Assembly (NCBI GenBank): GCA_041663425.1
Contig: JBAYMS010000002.1
Span: forward strand, 14,546-78,545
Length of the DNA stretch: 64,000 nt
Source: FEN-1322 sp041663425
Lineage (GTDB): Bacteria > Omnitrophota > Gorgyraeia > 2-01-FULL-45-10
Direction of reading: 5' to 3'
A model generated the notes under the pieces. That model was not told where the DNA came from and did not search any database. It saw only the letters and a program-made list of their open reading frames with translations. Within the stretch, counting starts at the first letter, position 1. The number at the start of each line of letters is the position of its first letter. Positions 1 through 8,005 of the stretch are shown piece by piece. The position numbers and the translations under genes were made by a program.

Positions 1-1556
1 TAGTGACACTTGTTTTCTCCGTTTGCATCTAATTCAAATAAGTGTAATGCCAGAGTGTCTGGCTTTGATGAGCTTCCCTGTGTTTTTATATATCCGGAAA
101 AAGTATATTCTTTGTCAGCCGATACATTGATATAGGCGCTTTTCCATGAACCGGATATTGCCGTTGCGCCGCTGGGTATGCCGATCTTTGCGGAATACGA
201 ACCAGAGTGCGACGCAGTATTATCCCTGGAGCATTCTTCTGAATCGAACTTCCAGTTATCTATAAAACCTCCCGCTGCATTGTCGCGATACAAGTATTCT
301 TGCTGACTTATATCGTATCTATTTGGTCCGGGGATATGCGGACTAGGGTTTGTGGGAAAATTCTGGTAATATCCGTTCCAATAATGCCAGAAATAATCAG
401 GTAGGGTATTTAGGTGCATATCCCCATCCGTATTGTAAGGAGCAGACTTATCAACAGCCCGTGCCACATCGCCGATAGTGATTCCAGGTATTTTTTTCCA
501 AAAAGTTTCTTCATTCCCCATATCGTTGGTTAAATCGTCCTTTTTTGTAGCATAAGATGGCTCTTCACTTTCACCATACCATCTCCACCAGCCCCACGGT
601 TCGTTATAAGCAAAAGAATATATGTCATGTAGGCTATTAAACTGAAGATCTGTTCCTGCCGGATCAAACGCAAATCCGAATTCTTCAACGTGCGGGATGT
701 TAATAACTTTGTTGTCCTGAACCATCCATAAGCCTTCGTTTGTTACCCGTTTTTTGAAATAGTCGGGGTATATTTTGTAGTATTTTTTAACAGCGCCTCT
801 AAATCCCCAGCTTGGTTCATCATTTTTGTAGATAATAAATTTAAAAGATGCGTGCCCCGCTTTTAATAGCTTAGTAGTTTGGCTAGATAAAGCAAGATCG
901 TATTGAATAGCATAACCGGTGGAGGTGCTATAACTGGTCCTGTAAATTCTTGGCTCATCCATTGGTACGGCGATGGCAATACCCCTGTCCTCAGTGCTTA
1001 TAGAAGAAAAGGGGTATATGTTTTGGGCTGCCGTCGAGCCTATTTTATGATTATATTTATAAGTATTGTTATCGTTAATATTTATAGAAGATCTTATATA
1101 ATATCCCCACTTCCAGCCTTTGGCATTTATTGGCAGGGAAAATGTTAACTGTAAAGCCCTGTCGTCATTTCTTAAATTCTGGATGTCGCCGGTTATTTCT
1201 ATATAATTATTGTGAGGTATATAGTTAAAAACAAAACTTAGGTCGGATTTCCAGGCTTTCTGGGTTATAGAGTTATCTTGATTTTGATATACATTGCCAT
1301 AAAGAGGGGTGGAATAACTGCTGTCGTCAGACATGTCTTTAACGGAGAATATGCCTGTTAAGTCTTTTATTTTTAATGTGGGAAGGGGAGATGCGTTAAG
1401 CCTTACCTCGGAAATTTTAGAACCGTTAAAGTGAAGGGATAATCCATCGGCGGAAGATACTTCATATTCGGGGGGTTCCTCTGCAAGAAGTAGAATACCC
1501 CAGCCCTGGACAACTGATAAGAAAAGAGTTAAGATAAAAATTGCTATTATTCGCAT
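1..1556 (-). CDS. Large secreted protein, C-terminus beyond window (putative carbohydrate-active)
   Basis: An uninterrupted minus-strand reading frame of 518 codons runs from ATG 1556 off the window edge. The N-terminus (MRIIAIFILTLFLSVVQGWG) is a typical signal peptide, so the product is exported. What follows is beta-rich and full of Trp, Tyr and Asn. A segment around residues 220-260 contains PSWGFRGAVKKYY and DYFKKRV, the kind of hinge seen before a TIM-barrel in distant glycoside-hydrolase-like proteins. Near the window edge, residues ~440-515 (SHSGSYSAKIG, then SGSWKSAYINVSADKEYTF) look like a CBM4/9-type carbohydrate-binding module. The family is not recognised with certainty and no catalytic residues can be named. 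It is preceded by a consensus promoter about 110 bases upstream. The Shine-Dalgarno is poor (GAAGCGAG). Confidence 0.8.
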   Translation of the reverse strand, partial: MRIIAIFILTLFLSVVQGWGILLLAEEPPEYEVSSADGLSLHFNGSKISEVRLNASPLPTLKIKDLTGIFSVKDMSDDSSYSTPLYGNVYQNQDNSITQKAWKSDLSFVFNYIPHNNYIEITGDIQNLRNDDRALQLTFSLPINAKGWKWGYYIRSSININDNNTYKYNHKIGSTAAQNIYPFSSISTEDRGIAIAVPMDEPRIYRTSYSTSTGYAIQYDLALSSQTTKLLKAGHASFKFIIYKNDEPSWGFRGAVKKYYKIYPDYFKKRVTNEGLWMVQDNKVINIPHVEEFGFAFDPAGTDLQFNSLHDIYSFAYNEPWGWWRWYGESEEPSYATKKDDLTNDMGNEETFWKKIPGITIGDVARAVDKSAPYNTDGDMHLNTLPDYFWHYWNGYYQNFPTNPSPHIPGPNRYDISQQEYLYRDNAAGGFIDNWKFDSEECSRDNTASHSGSYSAKIGIPSGATAISGSWKSAYINVSADKEYTFSGYIKTQGSSSKPDTLALHLFELDANGENKCH

Positions 1557-1673
1557 GGATTTCACTCGCTTCTTTTATCATAGCTGTTTTTAGCAGGTTA
1601 ATAGAAACTCGATAAAAGGTATAAAAAGTGAAGAAAACAATATATATAATAGCAAACTTTATCATTATCTAAC

Positions 1674-1702
1674 ATTATACCATACAATAGTTAGATTGTC
1701 AA
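1674..1702 (-). promoter_or_regulatory. Consensus sigma-70 promoter for the secreted protein
   Basis: On the minus strand TTGACA (1702-1697), a 17-base spacer and TATAAT (1679-1674) form a perfect housekeeping promoter. The predicted start of transcription is near 1667, two bases before an ATG at 1665 that opens a different 67-codon frame overlapping the main gene start at 1556. Confidence 0.85.
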
Positions 1703-1756
1703 TGCCTTGAAAAAATAACCATTGTAATAGAATATATATAAGTGCAATAAAAAAAG

Positions 1757-1784
1757 TTGATAGTTTAAAAAAATGTGTTAAACT
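1757..1784 (+). promoter_or_regulatory. Probable promoter of homospermidine synthase
   Basis: TTGATA (1757-1762), 16 bases, TAAACT (1779-1784). This gives a leader of roughly 110 bases. The rest of the 1557-1903 gap holds the divergent promoter, a strong Shine-Dalgarno-like AAAGGAGG at 1803-1810 with no proper start behind it, and a small hairpin AGAGT/ACTCT at 1820-1832. Confidence 0.5.
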
Positions 1785-1903
1785 TATATTATATGACAAA
1801 TAAAAGGAGGTCATTGGTTAGAGTCTTACTCTCTTCATAGGAGCATCTAGTTCGCAAAGGACGAAGTGCCGGTCATTTTACAACTATGATAAAGGAGGGT
1901 AAT

Positions 1904-3352
1904 ATGTTATTTAAGAATAAAGTTCTGATAATAGGATACGGATCAGTTGCGCGCTGCGTTCTACCCATTCTTCTTAAACATGTTTCAATACCTTGCAAAA
2001 ATATCACAGTAATTGATTTTACGGATAAGCGAAAAGAGCTTTCATGCTGGATCAGGCGTGGCGTGAATTTTTCGCAGGCAAAGATCACCCCCATCAATAT
2101 CTCCCAGATTCTCTCGGAGCATGTCTCTCCCGGCGGCATGATAATCGACTTGTCGTGGAATATAGATTGTATTGAAATACTTAACTGGTGCCATGATAAT
2201 AAAGTTTTATATATCAATACATCGGTCGAGCAGTGGGATCCTTATGCAGATATTCATAGTAAAAACCCTTTTCAGAAGTCCCTTTACTACCGTCAGAAAG
2301 AGATACAGAAGATGACGTCCCGGTGGAAAAGCCCTGCCACAACGGCGGTATTGGATCATGGGGCTAATCCCGGGCTTATTTCGCATTTTACAAAGAAGGG
2401 TCTGGCTGATATAGCGCAAAAATTACTTAACGAGAATAATCTTTTACCTAAAATGAAGCGTAAGATCAGAGAATGCCTTAAAGCGAAAATATTTTCCCAT
2501 TTAGCAAGAGAACTGGGCGTTAAGGTTATACATATAAGTGAGCACGATACGCAGATCACAGATAGACCCAAAAAATATAATGAGTTTGTAGGAACGTGGA
2601 GCATCGAAGGTTTGCGCGAGGAGGGGATAGCCCCTGCAGAAATGGGGTGGGGGACTCATGAAACAGAGATCCCATTGTTCTCGACATTCCCACCTTCAAA
2701 TAGTAAGAGCCAGATATTTTTATCGCAGATGGGAATGAACACGTGGGTCCGGTCATGGGTTCCCAATGAAGAAATAATCGGGATGGTGATACGCCATGCG
2801 GAAGCTATAAGTATCTCCGATCATCTGACGGTCAGGGAAAAAGGGAAAGTAGTTTATTGCCCTACGGTGCATTATGCGTATATGCCCTGCAATGAAACGA
2901 TAGCATCTCTTTATGAGCTTAGATGCAGGAATTATGATCTTCAGAAGAAGCTTAGGATCATGAACGACGAGATTACTGAAGGCGATGATATCCTGGGAGC
3001 CCTGATCATGGGGCATAGGTATAGCTCCTGGTGGACGGGTAGTGTGCTCAACATACATGAGTCGCGCAAACTTGTCCCGCATCAGAATGCGACGACTATA
3101 CAGGTAGCTATAGGTGCGGTATCGGCAATCGTATGGATGCTGGAAAACCCGCAAAAAGGGGTATGTATGCCGGACGATCTTCCGTATGAATATATCCTGG
3201 ACATAGCGAAACCATATCTGGGGCAGCTCGTATCAGTGCCGTCGGACTGGACGCCGCTTAAAAATTATCAGATATTTTTTAAGGAGAATCCTAATCTGTG
3301 CCTTGATAAGAAGAACGTCTGGTCATTTAATAATTTCTTGTTCTGTGATTAG
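1904..3352 (+). CDS. hss: Homospermidine synthase
   Basis: Makes homospermidine from two putrescines (or spermidine plus putrescine) using enzyme-bound NAD as a hydride shuttle; a cytosolic polyamine enzyme. The N-terminal Rossmann motif VLIIGYGSVARCVLP, the segment DHGANPGLISHF and the pair GTWSIEGLREEG / AEMGWGTHE are characteristic of bacterial Hss and distinguish it from saccharopine dehydrogenases. Its 482 residues match the family length. ATG 1904 is chosen over the in-frame ATG 1886 because AAAGGAGGG at 1891-1899 is correctly spaced for 1904 and would lie inside the gene otherwise. It appears monocistronic, with its own promoter and a separate tetR promoter behind. No putrescine-forming decarboxylase is in the window. 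Confidence 0.9.
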   Translation: MLFKNKVLIIGYGSVARCVLPILLKHVSIPCKNITVIDFTDKRKELSCWIRRGVNFSQAKITPINISQILSEHVSPGGMIIDLSWNIDCIEILNWCHDNKVLYINTSVEQWDPYADIHSKNPFQKSLYYRQKEIQKMTSRWKSPATTAVLDHGANPGLISHFTKKGLADIAQKLLNENNLLPKMKRKIRECLKAKIFSHLARELGVKVIHISEHDTQITDRPKKYNEFVGTWSIEGLREEGIAPAEMGWGTHETEIPLFSTFPPSNSKSQIFLSQMGMNTWVRSWVPNEEIIGMVIRHAEAISISDHLTVREKGKVVYCPTVHYAYMPCNETIASLYELRCRNYDLQKKLRIMNDEITEGDDILGALIMGHRYSSWWTGSVLNIHESRKLVPHQNATTIQVAIGAVSAIVWMLENPQKGVCMPDDLPYEYILDIAKPYLGQLVSVPSDWTPLKNYQIFFKENPNLCLDKKNVWSFNNFLFCD

Positions 3353-3362
3353 TGAAGAGCTC

Positions 3363-3391
3363 TTGCAAAATTAAAAAATGAATGATATAGT
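3363..3391 (+). promoter_or_regulatory. tetR promoter
   Basis: TTGCAA (3363-3368), 17 bases, TATAGT (3386-3391). The start of transcription is predicted near 3398, exactly at the operator that begins at 3399. Confidence 0.65.
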
Positions 3392-3398
3392 TGTGATA

Positions 3399-3412
3399 TG
3401 AATATAAATTCA
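3399..3412 (+). promoter_or_regulatory. TetR operator at its own promoter
   Basis: TGAAT-N4-ATTCA, extending to a 7-base-arm palindrome TATGAAT/ATTCATA (3397-3414). A second, one-base-shorter copy (TGAA-N5-TTCA, 3418-3430) follows 19 bases later. The same arrangement is found 8 bases after the -10 box of the efflux operon. Confidence 0.65.
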
Positions 3413-3444
3413 TATACTGAAAAAAATTCAGACGGAGGAGCTAT

Positions 3445-4062
3445 ATGGTTATGATGGATAGGAAGGAAAGGGATAAACAGTTGCGCAAGGCAGATATTCT
3501 GAGAGCGGCCGAGAACGTATTTGCATCCAAAGGGTATCACGAAGCTACAATACAGGATATTGCCAAACAAGCCCAGTATGGCACCGGCACAGTTTATCTT
3601 TATTTTAAAGATAAGAATGCTCTTTATTTTTCCCTTCTCGAAGAAAAAATTCAAAGTCTTATAAATAACGCAAAAGAGAAGACGGAGCAGGCAAAGGATG
3701 CTAAAAAGAAGCTTGAGATCTTTATCCGGGAAAGCCTGGTTTTCTTTGAGCAGAATCAGAGTTTCTTCCGTATATATATGCTGGAAAAAAATAGCATTCA
3801 GCTAATAGTCAGTAAAAAAGTTACAGAATCCTTCAGTGTGCTAGAACATGCCACGGAATATGTTGAAAAGCTTATCAAGCATGCGCAGGAGGAGAACGTT
3901 ATTAAGAAAAATTACAGCCCTTCAGAATTGGCCGACATACTGGCTTCTATCATGGGCTCTATGATCTTAAACTGGACGAAATCGGATCTGAGAAAAGTAG
4001 GCAGCCTGAAAGATAAGACCGGTTTTATTTTTGATATGTTTTTGAATGGCGCAGGGAAGTAG
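3445..4062 (+). CDS. TetR/AcrR-family repressor of the efflux operon
   Basis: A 205-residue regulator with the N-terminal TetR helix-turn-helix at about residues 14-60 (ILRAAENVFASKGY, then IQDIAKQAQYGTGTVYLYF), followed by an all-helical ligand-binding and dimerisation domain. GGAGGAG at 3434-3440 fixes the start at ATG 3445. It lies directly upstream of, and in the same direction as, tolC-emrAB. Matching palindromes sit on the transcription start of both units, so it most likely represses itself and the pump and is released by a pump substrate. The ligand cannot be predicted. Confidence 0.88.
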   Translation: MVMMDRKERDKQLRKADILRAAENVFASKGYHEATIQDIAKQAQYGTGTVYLYFKDKNALYFSLLEEKIQSLINNAKEKTEQAKDAKKKLEIFIRESLVFFEQNQSFFRIYMLEKNSIQLIVSKKVTESFSVLEHATEYVEKLIKHAQEENVIKKNYSPSELADILASIMGSMILNWTKSDLRKVGSLKDKTGFIFDMFLNGAGK

Positions 4063-4122
4063 AGCCTTAAAACTATCATTTACCTCGCGTTATAATCCCG
4101 CAAAAATAAAGTCAAAATAATA

Positions 4123-4151
4123 TTGACAACACTCTAAGTGAATGGTATGAT
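4123..4151 (+). promoter_or_regulatory. Promoter of the tolC-emrAB operon
   Basis: TTGACA (4123-4128), 17 bases, TATGAT (4146-4151): a near-consensus sigma-70 promoter. Transcription should start near 4158, one base before the operator. Confidence 0.8.
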
Positions 4152-4158
4152 TTATTTA

Positions 4159-4191
4159 TGAATTACAATTCAAATAATGATTAAAAATTCA
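4159..4191 (+). promoter_or_regulatory. Tandem TetR operators of the efflux operon
   Basis: Copy 1 is TGAAT-N4-ATTCA (4159-4172). Copy 2 is TGATT-N4-ATTCA (4178-4191), one mismatch. The copies are offset by 19 bases, the same offset as the pair at the tetR promoter, and copy 1 begins 8 bases after the -10 box at both promoters. Confidence 0.65.
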
Positions 4192-4218
4192 AACAAATTG
4201 CGGTAAAGGAGCAGGGCT

Positions 4219-5568
4219 ATGTCGTTTTGGAAAAAAGTGTTATTAAATTTTATTGTTTTTGTAGTTAGCTTTCCGCTATGTGTTTATGGCGCGGAGGCTG
4301 CCGCCAGTGTTGGAGAAAAGGGTGGAAGGCTGCTTACCATACCGGAGGGAATCTCAATTGTGCTTAAAGACAGCCGTCTGATAAAGATAGAGACATTCGG
4401 CAAGGATATGTCATTCGATGACACTCTTATCGCACTGTCTCCTCTATTGCCGCATCTGAGCGCTAATATAGGTAAGACATATCAGCGATACACTCCTACG
4501 ATGATGTTCGGCAGTATGGCTGTACCTATGGGCGACCAGAATCCGGTATCGGGCGGTATCGATATCTATCAGACCCTTTTTGATTTTGGCAGGAGTATTT
4601 CAAATTATAAAGCATCTACTGAAATGCTCAATGCCCGCAAAGCGAGCGTAGAAAGTGTAAAGCGGACGGTAACTCTGGAATTCGTGGTTTCTTATTTTGA
4701 CCTATTAGAGACAGAGAAGATGATAGATGTCGCAAAGAAAGAAGTGGACAGTCTTACCTCTTATCTTAATGATATGCAGCATCTCTATGAGCAGGGCGTT
4801 ATAGTAGAGAACGATCTTTTGCCGGCAAAAGTAAAGCTTGCAGATGCCAGACAGAAACTTATAGCTTCAGGCAACAGGAGGGAAATAGTTGCGGCCGGAA
4901 TAAATACTATGCTTACCATGCCGCTTACGGAGGACGTAACTACCAGGGATGTTAACACGCAGATGCCGGCGCTGCCTGAGCTGACTGATGCCTGGAGCTC
5001 TGCTGAGGCTAAAAGGCCGGAGATATTATTTTTTAATAAGCAGATAAAATCTTCCGCTTTAAGGGAACAGGCCAGAACAGTCCAGAATCTTCCGACGGTT
5101 TTTGTCGACGGAGGATATGCGTATACACAGAATCAATACATGGTTCATGAGGACAATGCGTATGTTAAGTTTGGCGCGAAGATGGATCTGTATGACGGCG
5201 GCGCGACTGGTGCAGAGATTATGAAAGAGCGCTCTCTGAATAAGCAGCTTCAGGAGCAGAGAAATAAAATAGTAGAAGATATCCGCTACGAAGTTAAGCG
5301 CAGTTTCTTAGGGCTGAAAGATGCTATTGAAAAATTGGAGGTAGCGAAGGGTGCTCTCCGGCAGGCTGAGGAGAATCTGCGGTTTTATCGTGTTAAATAT
5401 AATAACGGTGTTGCTACCTCAACAGATGTTCTTGAAGCCATTAACCTTCAGACAAAAGCCGAGACCAATTATTATAGCGCGGAGTATGAGCTAAAACGTT
5501 GTTATGCGAAGCTTGTGTATTCAATGGGGGACGATTTAGTGTCAATTTACAATGAAACGGAGAAATAA
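4219..5568 (+). CDS. tolC: TolC-family outer-membrane efflux channel
   Basis: The outer-membrane duct of a tripartite exporter. A signal peptide covers residues 1-25 (ending VYGAEA). Two structural repeats follow, each rich in long amphipathic helices (for example ETEKMIDVAKKEVDS and the matching second-half region), and there is an LYDGGATGAEIMK turn typical of the family. At 449 residues it has normal length. AAAGGAG at 4206-4212 precedes ATG 4219. It is first in an operon with the membrane-fusion protein (2-base gap) and the MFS pump, so the three should form one EmrAB-TolC-like machine. Controlled by the adjacent TetR operators. Confidence 0.9.
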   Translation: MSFWKKVLLNFIVFVVSFPLCVYGAEAAASVGEKGGRLLTIPEGISIVLKDSRLIKIETFGKDMSFDDTLIALSPLLPHLSANIGKTYQRYTPTMMFGSMAVPMGDQNPVSGGIDIYQTLFDFGRSISNYKASTEMLNARKASVESVKRTVTLEFVVSYFDLLETEKMIDVAKKEVDSLTSYLNDMQHLYEQGVIVENDLLPAKVKLADARQKLIASGNRREIVAAGINTMLTMPLTEDVTTRDVNTQMPALPELTDAWSSAEAKRPEILFFNKQIKSSALREQARTVQNLPTVFVDGGYAYTQNQYMVHEDNAYVKFGAKMDLYDGGATGAEIMKERSLNKQLQEQRNKIVEDIRYEVKRSFLGLKDAIEKLEVAKGALRQAEENLRFYRVKYNNGVATSTDVLEAINLQTKAETNYYSAEYELKRCYAKLVYSMGDDLVSIYNETEK

Positions 5569-5570
5569 TC

Positions 5571-6428
5571 ATGGCACATAAAAAAAATAAGAAAATGGTC
5601 GGGGTCGCTGCCGTTACAACATTGATCTGCGGTATATTTTTAGCACGTTACATGATCAGCAATTTTGGATGCGTTAGCACGGATGACGCTTATGTTGAGG
5701 GCAGGATACATGCCATAGCTTCAAAGATACCCGGGACCGTTAAGCTTGTTAACGTTACGGACAATCAAATTGTTAAAGAGGGCGATGTTCTTATCGAGAT
5801 TGATCCGGTTGATTACGAGCTGAAAGCCGCAGAAGCTAAAGCCGGTTTGGAAATAAGAAAGGCGGCGCTTGAACAGGCGGGACGCGATAAAGACCGTGCG
5901 GAAGTTCTTTATAACGAAAAAGTGTTTCCAAAAGAACGTTATGAGAACGCACTCACTGCATTTAATCTGGCAAAGGCCCAGACCGATACTGCCGAGGCAC
6001 AGTTTAATATTGCCCAAAAAAATCTGGAGTATACGAAGATATATGCTCCCTCAGACGGGCACATAACCAAGAAATCGGTTGAGACAGGCAACCAGATACA
6101 GCCGACACAGGCTCTTATGGCTGTTGTTCCGAATGATATGTGGGTAGTGGCTAATTTTAAAGAGACGGAATTGGCCGATATGCGTCCCGGGCAGATTGTG
6201 GAAATCAAGATAGATAGTTATCCGGGAAAAATATTTGAGGGTCACGTGGATAGCGTCCAGCGTGGAACCGGAGCTAAGTTCAGCATGTTTCCTCCCGAGA
6301 ACGCTTCGGGCAATTTTGTGAAAGTCGTCCAGCGCATACCTGTTAAGATCATGTTTGATAAAGGCCAGGATGAAAAATATCCGCTGAGCATAGGGATGTC
6401 TGCCGTTCCAAAAGTTAAGGTGCGTTAA
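5571..6428 (+). CDS. emrA: EmrA/HlyD-type membrane-fusion protein
   Basis: The periplasmic adaptor joining EmrB to TolC. One N-terminal membrane anchor lies at residues 11-30. A biotinyl-lipoyl-like half-motif follows (STDDAYVEGRIHAIASKIPG), the signature of the EmrA/VceA group. Then comes a short coiled-coil hairpin (about residues 85-145), the second lipoyl half (IYAPSDGHITKKSVETG) and a beta-barrel domain (VVANFKETELADMRPGQ). At 285 residues it is shorter than E. coli EmrA (390), mainly in the hairpin. The stop codon overlaps the next start by one base (TAATG), so it is translationally coupled to emrB. Confidence 0.9.
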   Translation: MAHKKNKKMVGVAAVTTLICGIFLARYMISNFGCVSTDDAYVEGRIHAIASKIPGTVKLVNVTDNQIVKEGDVLIEIDPVDYELKAAEAKAGLEIRKAALEQAGRDKDRAEVLYNEKVFPKERYENALTAFNLAKAQTDTAEAQFNIAQKNLEYTKIYAPSDGHITKKSVETGNQIQPTQALMAVVPNDMWVVANFKETELADMRPGQIVEIKIDSYPGKIFEGHVDSVQRGTGAKFSMFPPENASGNFVKVVQRIPVKIMFDKGQDEKYPLSIGMSAVPKVKVR

Positions 6429-7969
6429 TGCAAAAAGAAGCAGTTGCCGGCAGTGTTGAAACTCACTGGCGTCCTTCGCATAATCCGTGGTTAATTTGCG
6501 CTGCGGTTATGCTGGCGACTACCATAGAAGTTTTGGATACCACTATTACAAACGTTGCCATGCCTAATATCGCGGGGAACCTGGCGGTAACTACTCATGA
6601 AGCGACCTGGGTATTAACAAGCTACCTTGTCGCGAACGCGATAATTTTACCTGCCGCAGCATGGTTTAGCGGATTTTTCGGGAGAAAACGTTTTCTTATC
6701 AGCTGTATTGTTTTATTTACCATCGCATCTTTGCTGTGCGGCTTTGCAAACAGTCTTGGCTTTTTGCTTTTGGCCAGAGTATTTCAGGGGTTGGGCGGCG
6801 GAGCGCTGATGCCTATATCGCAGGCGATACTTTTCGAAAGTTTTCCTAAAGAAAAACACGGTGTCGCGATGGCAGTTTTTGCGGTAGGTGTTATTGTAGC
6901 TCCTATATTGGGCCCTATCATAGGAGGATGGCTTACTGATAATTATTCCTGGCGATGGGTATTTTTTATTAATCTACCTATAGGGATAATAGCTGTCCTG
7001 ATGGCAAAGGCATTTATAGAGGATCCGCCATATATTAAGAAAGAAAAGTCCATGATCGATTACATCGGATTTGGGCTTATGGCAGTAGGCTTGGGCTCGC
7101 TGCAGATCGTGTTGGATAAAGGGCAGGAAGTGGATTGGTTTCAATCTGCCTGGCTTTGCAAGATGGCCATTCTTACCTGCATTTCTCTTATAGCGTTTAT
7201 TTTTTGGGAATTGCGGGTAAAGCATCCCGTGGTTAACCTCCGTATATTAAAAGATAGAAATTTTTGTGCTGGATTGATAGCGGCAATGCTTATAGGTGCG
7301 TCTATGTATGGCATTATGACTTTGATGCCGTTATTTTATCAGACACTTCTTGGCTATTCCGCTTACTTGAGCGGGATAGCATCCGCTTCTCTTGGAATAG
7401 GAGCGTTCGCTTCAGCTATAGCTGTTGGTATACTAACCAAGCGTATTGATAGCCGGATTTTCTTTGTTCTGGGGTTATTAATATTAGGTGCGGCATGTTT
7501 CTATATGGCCGGTATTAATTTGCAGATCGCAATTTTTAGCATGTTAATACCTCTTATTGCCATAGGGTTTGGAATAAGTACGGCTTTCGTTCCGTTGTCG
7601 TTGCTCGCCGTCGGGCACCTTGCAAATAAAGATATGGGTAATGGTTCGGGACTTTTTAATCTCATGAGAAATATAGGAGGAAGTATAGGCATCGCTATGA
7701 CGACGACGATGCTTTCGCGTATGTCGCAGGTGCATCAGACATTTCTGGTCGGGCATCTTACGCCATACGATCAGGTATATAGGCAGACATCCCAGTCTAT
7801 GGGCAAAGGAATAGGGGACGGTTTAGTATATAGGGGGTTATTGCAGCAGTCTGCCTTGCTCGCATATGTAGATAGTTTCTATCTATTCAGTATTATGGCC
7901 ATTTTATGCATACTTACAGTATTTCTTTTCCGAAAAGTAAAAGTCGATGGAGCGATCGCGGTTCATTAA
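6428..7969 (+). CDS. emrB: EmrB/QacA-family drug:proton antiporter (DHA2, 14 TM)
   Basis: Inner-membrane MFS transporter that expels amphiphilic compounds through EmrA and TolC in exchange for protons. At 513 residues it has the hydrophobic pattern of 14 helices. Visible motifs are DHA2 motif D1 (LDTTITNVAMPNIAG), motif A at the TM2-3 loop (GFFGRKRFLISC), motif B (LLLARVFQGLGGGALMP) and motif C (VGVIVAPILGPIIGGW). It overlaps emrA by one base. The substrate cannot be read from sequence. Confidence 0.93.
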   Translation: MQKEAVAGSVETHWRPSHNPWLICAAVMLATTIEVLDTTITNVAMPNIAGNLAVTTHEATWVLTSYLVANAIILPAAAWFSGFFGRKRFLISCIVLFTIASLLCGFANSLGFLLLARVFQGLGGGALMPISQAILFESFPKEKHGVAMAVFAVGVIVAPILGPIIGGWLTDNYSWRWVFFINLPIGIIAVLMAKAFIEDPPYIKKEKSMIDYIGFGLMAVGLGSLQIVLDKGQEVDWFQSAWLCKMAILTCISLIAFIFWELRVKHPVVNLRILKDRNFCAGLIAAMLIGASMYGIMTLMPLFYQTLLGYSAYLSGIASASLGIGAFASAIAVGILTKRIDSRIFFVLGLLILGAACFYMAGINLQIAIFSMLIPLIAIGFGISTAFVPLSLLAVGHLANKDMGNGSGLFNLMRNIGGSIGIAMTTTMLSRMSQVHQTFLVGHLTPYDQVYRQTSQSMGKGIGDGLVYRGLLQQSALLAYVDSFYLFSIMAILCILTVFLFRKVKVDGAIAVH

Positions 7970-8005
7970 TACAAGAAAGTATTTCGCGGTGGCAGTAAAA
8001 AATAG

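Noticed and set aside
903..1148. 81-codon plus-strand frame
   Set aside because: It lies wholly inside the continuous minus-strand secreted-protein gene, has no ribosome site, and the minus frame has clear protein-like composition.
1886..1903. Upstream ATG as start of homospermidine synthase
   Set aside because: The Shine-Dalgarno AAAGGAGGG sits inside this extension and is correctly spaced for ATG 1904.
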